NCBI RefSeq assembly: GCF_019933235.1
Contig: NZ_CP082945.1
Span: 930,001 to 994,000 of the forward strand
DNA from: Streptomyces angustmyceticus
GTDB lineage: Bacteria; Actinomycetota; Actinomycetes; Streptomycetales; Streptomycetaceae
Direction of reading: 5' to 3'
DNA: 64,000 bases
Shown here: piece after piece, positions 35,400 through 43,814 of the stretch
Numbering within the stretch: position 1 is the stretch's first letter
Layout: each line of letters starts with the position of its first letter
Translations under genes and position numbers: made by a program
The notes under the pieces: generated by a model
Told to the model about the DNA's origin: nothing
What the model saw: the letters and a program-made list of their open reading frames with translations, nothing else
Databases searched by the model: none

Positions 35400-36482
35400 T
35401 CACGCCAGGTCGAGGGACTTGCAGGCGGCGGCGAGAGCACCGTCGCAGAGCAGGTCGACCCGGACCGCGCCGTCGCGGACGACGGTGTCCTTCATGTTCT
35501 TGCGGGTGACGAGCTGCGCCTTGAACAGCTTGGCCGGGATACCGGACTTCGTCTTGTTGTCGGCGGTGTCCGAGGTGAAGGACTTGATGCTCTTGCCCCG
35601 CAGCAGGCGGAAGGCGATTTCCGCGGCGGTTTCGGCCTCCGGCCTGACTTCCTTGTAAATGGTGAAGGACTGGGTGCCGGCCACCAGTCGCTGCAGCGCC
35701 GGGAGTTCGGCGTCCTGCCCGCCGACCGGCACATTCTTGATACCGGCCGACTTCAGCGCCTCGGCGATACCGCCCGCCATGCCGTCGTTGGCCGAGTAGA
35801 CCGCGTCGAATCCCTCCGGGCCGTGCGCGTCGATGAAGTCGCCCATCTCCTTCTTGGCCGTCGCCGCCGACCAGCCGGGGATGTCCTTCTCGTAGACGAT
35901 CTTACGGACCTTGCCGTCGAGGACGTCGTGCGCGCCCTTCTTGTAGGACGGGGCATTCGGGTCGGTCGGCGAGCCGTTCATCATGACGACGTCGGACGCG
36001 GCCGCCTGGGAACCGAGAGCCGCGAGAATCCCCTTGCCCTGGAGGCGGCCGATTCTCTCGTTGTCGTACGAGACGTATGCCGCGACATCGCCCTCGGCGA
36101 GCCGGTCGTAGGCGATGACCTTGACGCCCTTTTTGGCGGCGGCGTCCACCCAGCTCTTGGCCGCCTGGGCGTCGACCGGGTCCAGGATGATGACCTTGAC
36201 GCCCTTCTTCACCAGCGCCTCGAACTGTGTCTTCTGGGTGTCGGCCTGCTGCTCGGCATTGTGGTAGTCGACTTTGCACTGGAGGCAGAGGGAAGCAATG
36301 CGCGAGGAAATGATGCGGCGGTCGAACTTCTCGTAGCGGGCCGCCTTGCTCTCCGGGAGGAGCAGCCCGATGGAGTCCTTGCCGGCACCGGTGTCCTGCT
36401 GCTGGCCGCCACACGCCGCCAAGGGCGCCGCAAGCGAAATCGCCATTGCGCCGGTGAGGGCACGCCGCATTATTGCATTCAT
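35400..36482 (-). CDS. Sugar ABC transporter substrate-binding lipoprotein (XylF/ChvE-like), orphan
   Basis: This 360-residue exported lipoprotein has a signal sequence with lipobox LAAC (MNAIMRRALTGAMAISLAAP, then AC at the cleavage site). It is followed by a type-I periplasmic-binding-protein fold with VKVIILDPVDAQAA, YDNERIGRLQGK and GGQDAELPALQRLVAGTQ, as in D-xylose- and ribose-binding proteins. ATG 36482 follows GGAGG at eight bases. No permease or ATPase gene is adjacent, so it is an orphan that must share a transporter or act in sensing. Its codons are noticeably less GC-rich than its neighbours', as is the upstream DNA. Confidence 0.9.
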   Translation of the reverse strand: MNAIMRRALTGAMAISLAAPLAACGGQQQDTGAGKDSIGLLLPESKAARYEKFDRRIISSRIASLCLQCKVDYHNAEQQADTQKTQFEALVKKGVKVIILDPVDAQAAKSWVDAAAKKGVKVIAYDRLAEGDVAAYVSYDNERIGRLQGKGILAALGSQAAASDVVMMNGSPTDPNAPSYKKGAHDVLDGKVRKIVYEKDIPGWSAATAKKEMGDFIDAHGPEGFDAVYSANDGMAGGIAEALKSAGIKNVPVGGQDAELPALQRLVAGTQSFTIYKEVRPEAETAAEIAFRLLRGKSIKSFTSDTADNKTKSGIPAKLFKAQLVTRKNMKDTVVRDGAVRVDLLCDGALAAACKSLDLA

Positions 36483-37077
36483 TCCCGGTACCTCCAAAGG
36501 GGCCTCCTGACCGGCCCAGAACGGCTGAATTGAACGCTATCCGCGGCCGTACCGTCAAGAATCGAAGCAACAGCGACGGGGAAGCGTGCTGCGATTCGAC
36601 TTCCCGAACCCGGTCACTCGACGGGAGTTCCGGACGGGATCGAAACGGTCAATTCATTCCGGAACACGCCGTATCGCTCCCACCCCTTCCACCCTCCGGG
36701 CGGGCGGCCGCGGGGCACCCCGCCACCAGCCAAAACGTCAACCGGGCAGGCCAGGAGGGGAGTTGTGCGGCCCTACCGACCCCGGGCCCACCGGCCGGCG
36801 CCGAGGAATCACTCCGCCGCCCCTGCCGGACCACCGGAAGGGAGAAATAGCTGCCGCCCACAGCCTTTCCGGGACACTCTCGATCCGGGCGGCGAGTGGT
36901 CGAGACCAATTTGCACACGGCAGCGACATCTGTACACCGGAAGCATCCCGGCCTTTCCACTCCACCGCCGAATAGGACAGCCGTTAATGGGGATTCTCTT
37001 GGGAATATCTTTGACGTGACTTTTTACGCCCGGGCCCCCTCGCGGGAGGGCCCGGGCCCCACTCCGTCCGCGCCGGG
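36483..37077. other. Intergenic region of 595 bp, lower GC
   Basis: I see no supportable gene here; several short open frames exist but none has both a ribosome site and Streptomyces-like codon use. It must contain the promoter of the lipoprotein gene near its left end and holds a terminator stem at 37028-37057 at its right end. The A/T-richer stretch 36960-37030 could carry regulatory signals. Confidence 0.5.
37028..37057 (-). terminator. Terminator of the SDR gene, 10-bp stem
   Basis: GCCCGGGCCC (37028-37037) and GGGCCCGGGC (37048-37057) pair around a 10-nt loop, 21 bp past the SDR stop. Confidence 0.75.
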
Positions 37078-37917
37078 TCAGCCCACCCAGCCGCCGGTCA
37101 GGCCGAGCACCGCCGAGCCGTCCAGGTCGGCGAGCTTGACGCCGGTGAAGTCGCGCGCCCAGTCCGAGGTCTGGAGGCGGAACGCGGGCCGGTCCGCGGT
37201 GAGCGCCTCCAGCACGGCCTCGGCAGCCTCGGCCGGGGTCTGCGCGCCGTTGTGGAACTGCGCGACGGTGCGGTCCACGTAGGCCTGCAGCGCCTCCGCG
37301 TACGGCCCCGCGGCGGCGACCTCGCCGGCCAGGTCGAGCCCGATGTTGTTGACGAACTCGGTTGCCACGGCGCCGGGTTCGACGACGGAGACCGTCACCC
37401 CGAGCCGGGCCGCCACCGGCGCCAGGCTCTCCATGTAGCCCTCGACGGCGAACTTGGCGGCGCAGTACGCCTCATTGAAGGGCTGGCCGACGACCCCGCC
37501 GACACTGGTGACGGTGATCAGGCGGCCGCCGGAGGCCCGCAGGTGCGGCAGCGCCGCCTTCGAGACGTGCAGCACCCCGAAGAAGTTGACCTCCATCACC
37601 GCGCGCACCGCGTCGACGGACTCGTTCTCCAGCGTGCCGAGGTGACCGGCCCCGGCGTTGTTGATCACGGCGTCGAGGCGGCCGTGGTCCGCGACGACCC
37701 CGTCGATCGCGGCGGCGACGGACGCCTCGTCGGTGACGTCGAGCCGCCGCACGTCGAGCTCCACACCGGCGTCCGCGGCCGCCGCGCACAGGGCGTCGGC
37801 GCGGCCCGGGTCGCGCAGCGTGGCAACGACCCGCCAGCCGGCCCGCGCCGCGGCGACCGCGGCGGCCAGGCCGATACCGGAGGACGTGCCGGTGATCAGA
37901 ACAACCTTGGAAGACAT
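37078..37917 (-). CDS. Short-chain dehydrogenase
   Basis: This 279-residue classical SDR has TGTSSGIG near the N-terminus, NNAGAGH, and an active site with Ser in TVTSVGG and YCAAK. It resembles the group of SDRs often annotated as oxidoreductases acting on small carbonyls or steroids. The substrate is unknown. It is divergent from a MarR regulator and the gap holds two palindromes, so it is most likely repressed by that regulator and induced by a toxic phenolic or aldehyde. Confidence 0.88.
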   Translation of the reverse strand: MSSKVVLITGTSSGIGLAAAVAAARAGWRVVATLRDPGRADALCAAAADAGVELDVRRLDVTDEASVAAAIDGVVADHGRLDAVINNAGAGHLGTLENESVDAVRAVMEVNFFGVLHVSKAALPHLRASGGRLITVTSVGGVVGQPFNEAYCAAKFAVEGYMESLAPVAARLGVTVSVVEPGAVATEFVNNIGLDLAGEVAAAGPYAEALQAYVDRTVAQFHNGAQTPAEAAEAVLEALTADRPAFRLQTSDWARDFTGVKLADLDGSAVLGLTGGWVG

Positions 37918-37954
37918 GGTGAACCCTTCGGCCCCGTGCGACGGAGCAATTTAA

Positions 37955-37970
37955 GTGCGTGTACACACAC
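37955..37970. promoter_or_regulatory. Palindromic operator 1 between SDR and MarR genes
   Basis: GTGCGTGTACACACAC is a 16-bp near-perfect palindrome 38 bp upstream of the SDR start. With the second palindrome at 37982 it fits a MarR dimer site. Confidence 0.6.
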
Positions 37971-37981
37971 CATAGGCATTA

Positions 37982-37993
37982 TGTGCGCGCACA
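37982..37993. promoter_or_regulatory. Palindromic operator 2 between SDR and MarR genes
   Basis: TGTGCGCGCACA is a perfect 12-bp palindrome, 21 bp before the MarR start. Its half-site TGTGNG resembles that of the first palindrome, which suggests autoregulation. Confidence 0.6.
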
Positions 37994-38014
37994 CGCAACC
38001 GGTAGCCTGGCGGC

Positions 38015-38476
38015 ATGGCGAAAAGGAAGCTCACCCAGGCCGAGATGCCCGTGGCCGACCATGCTTTCTACGGGCTGGTCTGGGCCGGAACCGTCCTCAC
38101 CGAACGCGTGGACCGCGCCCTGACCAAGGCGCACGACCTCCCGGTCTCCTGGTTCGAGGTGATGCTCTGGCTCGCCTCCAGCCCGGACCCGGTCCCCGCC
38201 TCCGTGCTCGGCAACAGCACCATGCTCAGCCGCAGCCAGGTCTCCCGCGTGGTGGACGCGCTGCGGAACCGCGGTCTGGTCACCCGCACCCCCTCCGCGA
38301 GCGACGCCCGCTCCGTGGAGGTGTCCCTCACCCCGGAGGGCCGCCGTCTCTTCGAGGAGGCCGACGCCACCCGCCGCTCCTGCCTGGCCCCGGTGTTCAC
38401 CGATGTCCTCGACGAGGACGACCTCGCGGCGCTCAGCACCGTCTGGAAGAAGCTCAAGGCGCACAAGAACGCCTGA
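38015..38476 (+). CDS. MarR-family regulator
   Basis: This 153-residue winged-helix regulator has the recognition region LSRSQVSRVVDALRNRGLVTR and a wing with DARSVEVSLTPEGRRLFEEA, the typical MarR blocks. MarR proteins bind palindromes as dimers and leave DNA on binding phenolic ligands. ATG 38015 is 98 bp from the divergent SDR start. The two palindromes in the gap are its likely sites, and the SDR is its likely target. Confidence 0.92.
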   Translation: MAKRKLTQAEMPVADHAFYGLVWAGTVLTERVDRALTKAHDLPVSWFEVMLWLASSPDPVPASVLGNSTMLSRSQVSRVVDALRNRGLVTRTPSASDARSVEVSLTPEGRRLFEEADATRRSCLAPVFTDVLDEDDLAALSTVWKKLKAHKNA

Positions 38477-38496
38477 GGCCCCTGCGGCCGCCGCAC

Positions 38497-38518
38497 GGGC
38501 CGGTCCGGACGCCGGCCC
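38497..38518. terminator. Possible bidirectional terminator, 7-bp stem
   Basis: GGGCCGG (38497-38503) and CCGGCCC (38512-38518) pair across 8 nt between the convergent MarR and PucR-type genes. The stem is short. Confidence 0.45.
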
Positions 38519-38532
38519 GGACGCCCCGCGCC

Positions 38533-39696
38533 TCAGGGCGCGATCGTGCGGGCGATGTCGAGGGTGAGCCGCTGCCAGGGATCGCGCGGGTCCCGCGCGG
38601 TGAGGTCGCCGATGCGGCGCAGCCGGTAGCGCAGCGACTGCGGGTGGAGGCCGAGCCTGCGCGCGGCGGCGGTGGCGGAGCCCGTGTCGAGGTAGGTGGT
38701 GAGCGCCTCCATCAGGTGGCGGCGGCCGGGCTGGACGAGCGGGCCGAGGATCAGCCGGCCGATCTGCTCGGGAGTGGCGGCGGGGCGTCCGCCGAGGAGC
38801 GCCAGCACCTGGGCGTCTCCGTCCGTCAGGAGCCGCCCGGGGTGGTGGGCGTGCGCGGGTGCCGCGTCCAGGGCGTCGGCCGCGAGACGGTAGGCGACGG
38901 CGACCCGGTCCAGGCTTTCCCCCGAGATCGCGCAGCCGCGCAGGCCCCGCTCGCCCAGGACCCGGGGCGCGGCCCGGCCGGACGCGACGGGCAGCAGCAG
39001 GACGGCGCGCGGGCCCCGGACCGTCACCAGCGGGGTGAGGCCGCCGCCGGGCCCGTCGAGCGCGGCCAGGAGCCCGGTGGCCGCCTCCGGTGTCAGGCCC
39101 GCGCCGTCCGCGTCGGCGGACTCGGCCACCAACAGGCAATAAGGGTCCGGGAGTTGGCTGCCCAGCCGGGCGGCACGGTCGGTCAGCGCGCCGATGGAGG
39201 CGTGCCGTCCGGCGATCAGGTCGTCGAGGAGCAGGCGCAGCGACCGGTCGCGGTCCGCGGTGAGGTCGTCGCCGGCCGCGGTGTAGGCCGTGGCCATCTC
39301 CTCGGAGAGGGTGTCGAGGGTGGTCAGCGCCATCCGCGCGAGCGCGAAGGCGTCCGACGCGCCCGGCGGGGGCGTCGCGGCGGCCACCTCGTCCGTCATC
39401 ATCGTCGCCGCGACCCGGTAGGCCCGCAGGACCGCCTGCACCGGGCGGCCGTCCGCGGCCCGTGCCGCCGCGATCCCGCGGAACCGGCGGACGTCGGCCG
39501 GGGTGAGGGCGCTGTCGGTGGCCCAGAGGTGGAGCAGCCGGTCCAGCGCCCAGGCGGCGATGGCGCGCACCTCGTGCAGCCGGCCGTCGTCGAGGGCGGC
39601 GTAGGCGGGCACCTGCTCGCGCACGGCGGTGACGATCGTCGCGACCACGCCCGGGTCGGCGATCAGCTGCTGCCGGATGCGCTCCCGTTCCTTCAT
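38533..39696 (-). CDS. PucR/CdaR-type HTH regulator
   Basis: This 387-residue regulator has a long helical N-terminal sensor region and the C-terminal PucR-type HTH (YLDTGSATAAARRLGLHPQS, then LRYRLRRIGDLT). Such proteins usually activate catabolic genes next to them. ATG 39696 is chosen; an in-frame GTG one codon upstream is possible. The divergent unit to the right encodes a lactate 2-monooxygenase and a D-2-hydroxyacid dehydrogenase, so lactate or a related hydroxyacid is the likely inducer. Confidence 0.88.
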   Translation of the reverse strand: MKERERIRQQLIADPGVVATIVTAVREQVPAYAALDDGRLHEVRAIAAWALDRLLHLWATDSALTPADVRRFRGIAAARAADGRPVQAVLRAYRVAATMMTDEVAAATPPPGASDAFALARMALTTLDTLSEEMATAYTAAGDDLTADRDRSLRLLLDDLIAGRHASIGALTDRAARLGSQLPDPYCLLVAESADADGAGLTPEAATGLLAALDGPGGGLTPLVTVRGPRAVLLLPVASGRAAPRVLGERGLRGCAISGESLDRVAVAYRLAADALDAAPAHAHHPGRLLTDGDAQVLALLGGRPAATPEQIGRLILGPLVQPGRRHLMEALTTYLDTGSATAAARRLGLHPQSLRYRLRRIGDLTARDPRDPWQRLTLDIARTIAP

Positions 39697-39810
39697 CACG
39701 GGGTGATGATTCCACCCGCGTGTTGTGCGCAGCGCGGTGGACGGGTGTGGTCACGGTCGCCAGGATCTCGGGGAGCACGCAGTCTCAGCGACGAGAGGCG
39801 GGACCGACGG

Positions 39811-40980
39811 ATGGCGAAGCACTGGGCGGACTTCCAGTACGAGATCTATCTCCACGGCATGACGGGCGCGGTACCGCGGCTGCCGACCGATCCGACCCGG
39901 CTGGAGGAGCTCGCCGAGCGGCGCCTGGGGCCCGGTCCGGTCGGCTATGTGGCGGGCAGCGCGGGCACCGGCAGCACCGCCGCCGCCAACCGGGCGGCGC
40001 TGGACCGCCGGCGGATCGTGCCGCGGATGCTGCGCGAGGTGCAGGACCGCGATCTGTCCGTGGAGCTGTGGGGGCGGTCGCTGCCCGCGCCGCTCGCGCT
40101 GGCGCCGGTGGGCGTGCTGTCGATCATGCATCCGGACGCCGAGTCCGGCGCGGCACGGGCCGCCGCGGCCCAGGGCGTTCCCTACATCCTGTCCTCCGCC
40201 TCCAGTACGCCCATGGAGGAGGTCGCCGGGGCGATGGGCGACGGGGAGCGGTGGTTCCAGCTGTACTGGGCCAAGGACCGCGAGGTCACCAGGAGCTTCC
40301 TGCAGCGGGCGAAAGCCGCCGGGTACACCGCGCTGTTCGTCACCCTCGACACCCCGCTGCTGGCCTGGCGGCCGCGCGACCTCGACCAGGCGTACCTGCC
40401 GTTCCTGCACGGCGTGGGCACCGCCAACTACTTCACCGATCCCGCGTTCCGCGCCGGGCTCGCCAAACCGGTGCACGAGGACCCGAACGCGGCCGTGATG
40501 CACTTCCTGGGGATGTTCGCCGACCCCGCCAAGACCTGGCCGGACCTGGCGTTCCTGCGCGAGAACTGGGACGGCCCGATCGTGCTCAAGGGCATCCTGC
40601 ACCCCGAGGACGCCCTGCGGGCCGCCGAGGCCGGCATGGACGGGGTGGTCGTCTCCAACCACGGCGGCCGCCAGGTGGCGGGCTCCGTCGCCGCCGCCGA
40701 CGCCCTGCCCCGCGTCGTGGCGGCGGCGGCCGACCGGCTCACCGTGCTCTTCGACAGCGGCATCCGCACCGGCGACGACATCGTCAAGGCGCTGGCGCTG
40801 GGCGCCGCGTCGGTGCTGGTGGGGCGCCCGTACGCCTATGGGCTCGGCCTCGACGGACAGGCGGGCGTCGAGCACGTCATCCGCTGTCTGCTCGCCGAAC
40901 TCGACCTGACCCTCGCGCTGTCCGGGCACTCCCGCCCGGCCACGCTGACCGCCGACGACCTCATCGAGGAATCCGCATGA
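39811..40980 (+). CDS. L-lactate 2-monooxygenase-like FMN enzyme
   Basis: This 389-residue FMN-dependent alpha-hydroxyacid oxidase keeps the catalytic block VVSNHGGRQ (His284) and the FMN phosphate site DSGIRTGDDIVKALALGA. Its long loop 4 with WRPRDLDQAYLPFLHGVGTA and NYFTDP is characteristic of lactate 2-monooxygenases, which turn L-lactate into acetate and CO2 without releasing pyruvate. ATG 39811 is used. The stop overlaps the next start (ATGA at 40977). Other substrates such as mandelate cannot be excluded. Confidence 0.87.
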   Translation: MAKHWADFQYEIYLHGMTGAVPRLPTDPTRLEELAERRLGPGPVGYVAGSAGTGSTAAANRAALDRRRIVPRMLREVQDRDLSVELWGRSLPAPLALAPVGVLSIMHPDAESGAARAAAAQGVPYILSSASSTPMEEVAGAMGDGERWFQLYWAKDREVTRSFLQRAKAAGYTALFVTLDTPLLAWRPRDLDQAYLPFLHGVGTANYFTDPAFRAGLAKPVHEDPNAAVMHFLGMFADPAKTWPDLAFLRENWDGPIVLKGILHPEDALRAAEAGMDGVVVSNHGGRQVAGSVAAADALPRVVAAAADRLTVLFDSGIRTGDDIVKALALGAASVLVGRPYAYGLGLDGQAGVEHVIRCLLAELDLTLALSGHSRPATLTADDLIEESA

Positions 40981-41990
40981 CCACTTCGCCGGACCCGTCC
41001 CCCGCCGCGGCACCGCACCCGGTGCGCAACGTCCTCGCGGTCGTCTCCCCGCACGTCGGCGGCCGCGCCGCCGGCGCCGCGCTGGCCGGCCTCTTCCCCG
41101 GACAGGCCCGGGTCACCGTCGTCGAGACCACCGACGAGGACCCCGAGGCGCTGCGCGCGGCCCATCTCCTCATCACCGGCCTGGGCCCGGTCACCGCCGC
41201 GCATCTGGCGGCCGCGCCGGACCTGGAGGTCGTCCAGTGCGCCAGCCACGGCTTCGACTACGTGGACGTGGACGCGGCCCGCGAGAGGGGCATCCCGGTC
41301 TGCAACATCGGCTCCAGCGGAGCGGAGAAGCAAAACGTCGCCGAGCAGACCTTCGCCCTGATGCTCGCCCTGGCCAAGCAGCTGGTCCCGGCCCATCAAG
41401 CGCTCGTCGAGGCCGACTGGGCGCTGCCGCGCCTGCAGCAGTCCATCACCGAGCTGTCCGGGAAGACCCTCGGCATCGTCGGTCTCGGCCACATCGGCGA
41501 GGAAGTCGCCCGCCGCGCCGTGGCGTTCGACATGAACATCGTGTACACGGGGCCGAAGCCGGCCGCCCCGGAGACCGAGGCCCGCCTCGGCGGCGCCCGC
41601 CACCTCGACCTCGACGCGCTGCTGCGCACCTCCGACTACGTCACCCTGCACGCCCCGCTCACCGACCGGACCCGCAACCTCCTCGACGCGGAGCGGCTGG
41701 CCCTCCTCAAGCCCACCGCCTTCGTGATCAACACCGCCCGCGGTGCGCTCATCGACCAGGACGCCCTCGCGGACGCCCTGGCGGCCGGCACTCTCGCCGG
41801 CGCCGGCCTGGACGTCTTCGACCCCGAACCGCCGACGGCGGCCCTGCGGCTGCTCAAGGCCCCGAACGTGGTGCTCTCCCCGCACGTCGCGGGCGTCACC
41901 CGCGAGACGCTGGTGCGCATCGCGCTGGCCGCCGTGCAGAACGTCCTCGGCCACCTGGAGGGCAAGCCGCTGCGGGACGTCGTCGCGTAG
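40977..41990 (+). CDS. D-2-hydroxyacid dehydrogenase
   Basis: This 337-residue NAD-dependent D-2-hydroxyacid dehydrogenase has the Rossmann motif GLGHIGEEVARR and the substrate-binding Arg in INTARGALIDQ. The catalytic Glu-His pair is seen as DVFDPEPP and LSPHVAG. It would interconvert a 2-ketoacid and a D-hydroxyacid such as D-lactate. Coupled to the monooxygenase by a 4-bp overlap, it suggests use of both lactate isomers. Confidence 0.93.
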   Translation: MTTSPDPSPAAAPHPVRNVLAVVSPHVGGRAAGAALAGLFPGQARVTVVETTDEDPEALRAAHLLITGLGPVTAAHLAAAPDLEVVQCASHGFDYVDVDAARERGIPVCNIGSSGAEKQNVAEQTFALMLALAKQLVPAHQALVEADWALPRLQQSITELSGKTLGIVGLGHIGEEVARRAVAFDMNIVYTGPKPAAPETEARLGGARHLDLDALLRTSDYVTLHAPLTDRTRNLLDAERLALLKPTAFVINTARGALIDQDALADALAAGTLAGAGLDVFDPEPPTAALRLLKAPNVVLSPHVAGVTRETLVRIALAAVQNVLGHLEGKPLRDVVA

Positions 41991-42241
41991 CGGCCGCGCC
42001 ACGTCCGCGTGCTGCCGGTGCCGGCGCGGCCGCTCGCATTCGGCCATTGTCCGGCGCAGCGGTGACCGGACCGGTCCGGTTGTGATCACCATGGGGCGGT
42101 GTCCCGCCGATCACGCCCGGCCGGTCCGGCCGGTCCGCCACCGGCCGGGTGTCCGGGCGGCCCGGTGGGGCCTTTGGCAGGACACCCCAGGGCCGTCGCG
42201 CGTTCCGTGACGGCCGCGGCAGGAAAGGCTGGTTCACCCGC

Positions 42242-43528
42242 GTGGCACCCCGTGGACGGATCCGTTGGGCGATGGGCGGACTCCTCGCCACCGGCATCCT
42301 CGTCAACTTCCTCGACCGCACCGCGCTCTCGGTGGCGAGCAGCTCGATCGCCGACGACTTCGGGCTGGACCTCGGACAACTCGGGGTGGTCCTCTCGGCG
42401 TTCACCTGGTCGTACTGCCTGGTCCAGTTGCCGGCCGGCCTGCTGGTCGACCTCCTGGGCGTCTCACGGCTGACCCGGATCGCCGCCGCCCTGTGGAGCG
42501 TCGCCGGGCTGCTGACCGCGGTGGCCGGCGGGGTGGGGCCCCTCATCGCGGCCCGGCTGCTGCTCGGGGTCGCCGAGGGGCCCTCGATGGTCGGCGCCTC
42601 CAAGGCGACCGCGGCGTGGTTCCCGCTCAGCGAGCGCGGTACGGCCACCGCGATGTTCGACGGCGCCACCAAACTCGCCAACATGGTGGCCTTCCCGGTC
42701 CTGGCGTTCGTGATGAGCGAGTGGGGCTGGCGGGCCGGGTTCGTATTCACGGCCGTGGTCAGCGCGCTGTTCACCGCCGTGTGGTGGTGGGGTTACCGGG
42801 ACCCGTCCGCCTACCGCTCGCTGCGTCCGGCGGAGCGCGCGTTCATCCTCGAAGGCGGGGCCAGGGACGCCGACCGGGGCGGCGCACGGCAGTTCCGCCC
42901 GGCGCTGCGTTCGGGCCGGATCTGGCTCCTGTCCTGCGGCTTCGCCTGTTACGGCTACACCATCAACATCGTGCTGACCTGGATGCCGGAGTTCCTCCAG
43001 CGGGAGTTCCATGTGCGGCTGCTGCAGTCCGGCTTCTACGCGATGATTCCGTGGGCGGTGGCGACGGTGGCCGAACTCCTCGTCGGGGGGCTGCTGGTGG
43101 ACCGGCTGGTGCGCCGGGGACGTGACGCGTGGACGGTGCGCAGGACGGTGCTGACGTGCGGGCTGGCGCTCGGCGCGACGATCGGCGCCGCGGGGAGCGC
43201 CGGCTCGCCCGCCATGGCCGTCGTCTGGATGTCCCTCTCCCTGGCGGGGCTGGCCATCGCCGCGCCCGTCGCCTGGGGCCTGCCGGGGCTGCTCGCCCCG
43301 CCGGGGACCGTGGGAGCGGTGAGCGGCCTGATGAACTTCCTCAACACGGCGGCCACGGCCGGCGGGGTGCTGCTCACCGGCTGGCTGGCGCAGGCGACCG
43401 GGTCGTTCGCGACGCCCTTCCTGTTCGCCGTCGCCGTGCTGGCCGTGGGGGTCGCGCTCTACTGGGCGGCGCTGCGGCAGGCCGCGGTGGCCGACGCCGG
43501 CCCGGCCCGGCAGCCGCTCCGGGTCTGA
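42242..43528 (+). CDS. MFS anion/carboxylate permease (ACS family)
   Basis: This 428-residue, 12-helix MFS protein resembles the anion:cation symporter family. Helix 1 has GILVNFLDRTALSVASSSIA, followed by QLGVVLSAFTWSYCLVQLPA and a GVAEGPSMVGA stretch in helix 4. Family members import carboxylates such as galactarate or phthalate. GTG 42242 (VAPRGRIRWAMGG) is preferred over the first possible GTG at 42149, which lacks a ribosome site. It follows the hydroxyacid genes by 251 bp and may import their substrate. Confidence 0.88.
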   Translation: MAPRGRIRWAMGGLLATGILVNFLDRTALSVASSSIADDFGLDLGQLGVVLSAFTWSYCLVQLPAGLLVDLLGVSRLTRIAAALWSVAGLLTAVAGGVGPLIAARLLLGVAEGPSMVGASKATAAWFPLSERGTATAMFDGATKLANMVAFPVLAFVMSEWGWRAGFVFTAVVSALFTAVWWWGYRDPSAYRSLRPAERAFILEGGARDADRGGARQFRPALRSGRIWLLSCGFACYGYTINIVLTWMPEFLQREFHVRLLQSGFYAMIPWAVATVAELLVGGLLVDRLVRRGRDAWTVRRTVLTCGLALGATIGAAGSAGSPAMAVVWMSLSLAGLAIAAPVAWGLPGLLAPPGTVGAVSGLMNFLNTAATAGGVLLTGWLAQATGSFATPFLFAVAVLAVGVALYWAALRQAAVADAGPARQPLRV

Positions 43529-43661
43529 GGGCCGGGCCCACGGTCTCGTGCGAGGTCAACGCACCTGCACATGCCGGGCAGTTGCTGTGTCCGTCATCAC
43601 AGATTCACCACCGACCGCCCGGGCATCCCTAGGATTGTCAGGCAGTTCTCGGCAGGGGGGC

Positions 43662-43814
43662 GTGAAAGCAGGTATGCACACCGTCGGCCCGATCCGGCTC
43701 ACGCCCGGCACCCCGTCGGAACACCCCCCGCCCCTCCCGGAGCCGGGCGATCCCGCTCCGGACACCACCACGCCGGCGGCGAGCGCCGCCGCGGCCGAGG
43801 TTCCCCGCCGATGA
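43662..43814 (+). CDS. Small Pro/Ala-rich ORF coupled to the regulator gene
   Basis: GTG 43662 has a G-run ribosome site (GGCAGGGGGGC). It opens a 50-codon frame, VKAGMHTVGPIRLTPGTPSE and so on, rich in Pro, Ala and Thr, ending with TGA that overlaps the regulator ATG (ATGA at 43811). Codon third positions are strongly G/C, unlike a random frame. The function is unknown; it may be a leader for coupling. Confidence 0.45.
   Translation: MKAGMHTVGPIRLTPGTPSEHPPPLPEPGDPAPDTTTPAASAAAAEVPRR

Noticed and set aside
36586..36975. Open frames of 85-129 codons in the 36.5-37.0 kb gap
   Set aside because: Frames on both strands overlap each other, none has a ribosome site with Streptomyces-like codon use, and no motif is visible.
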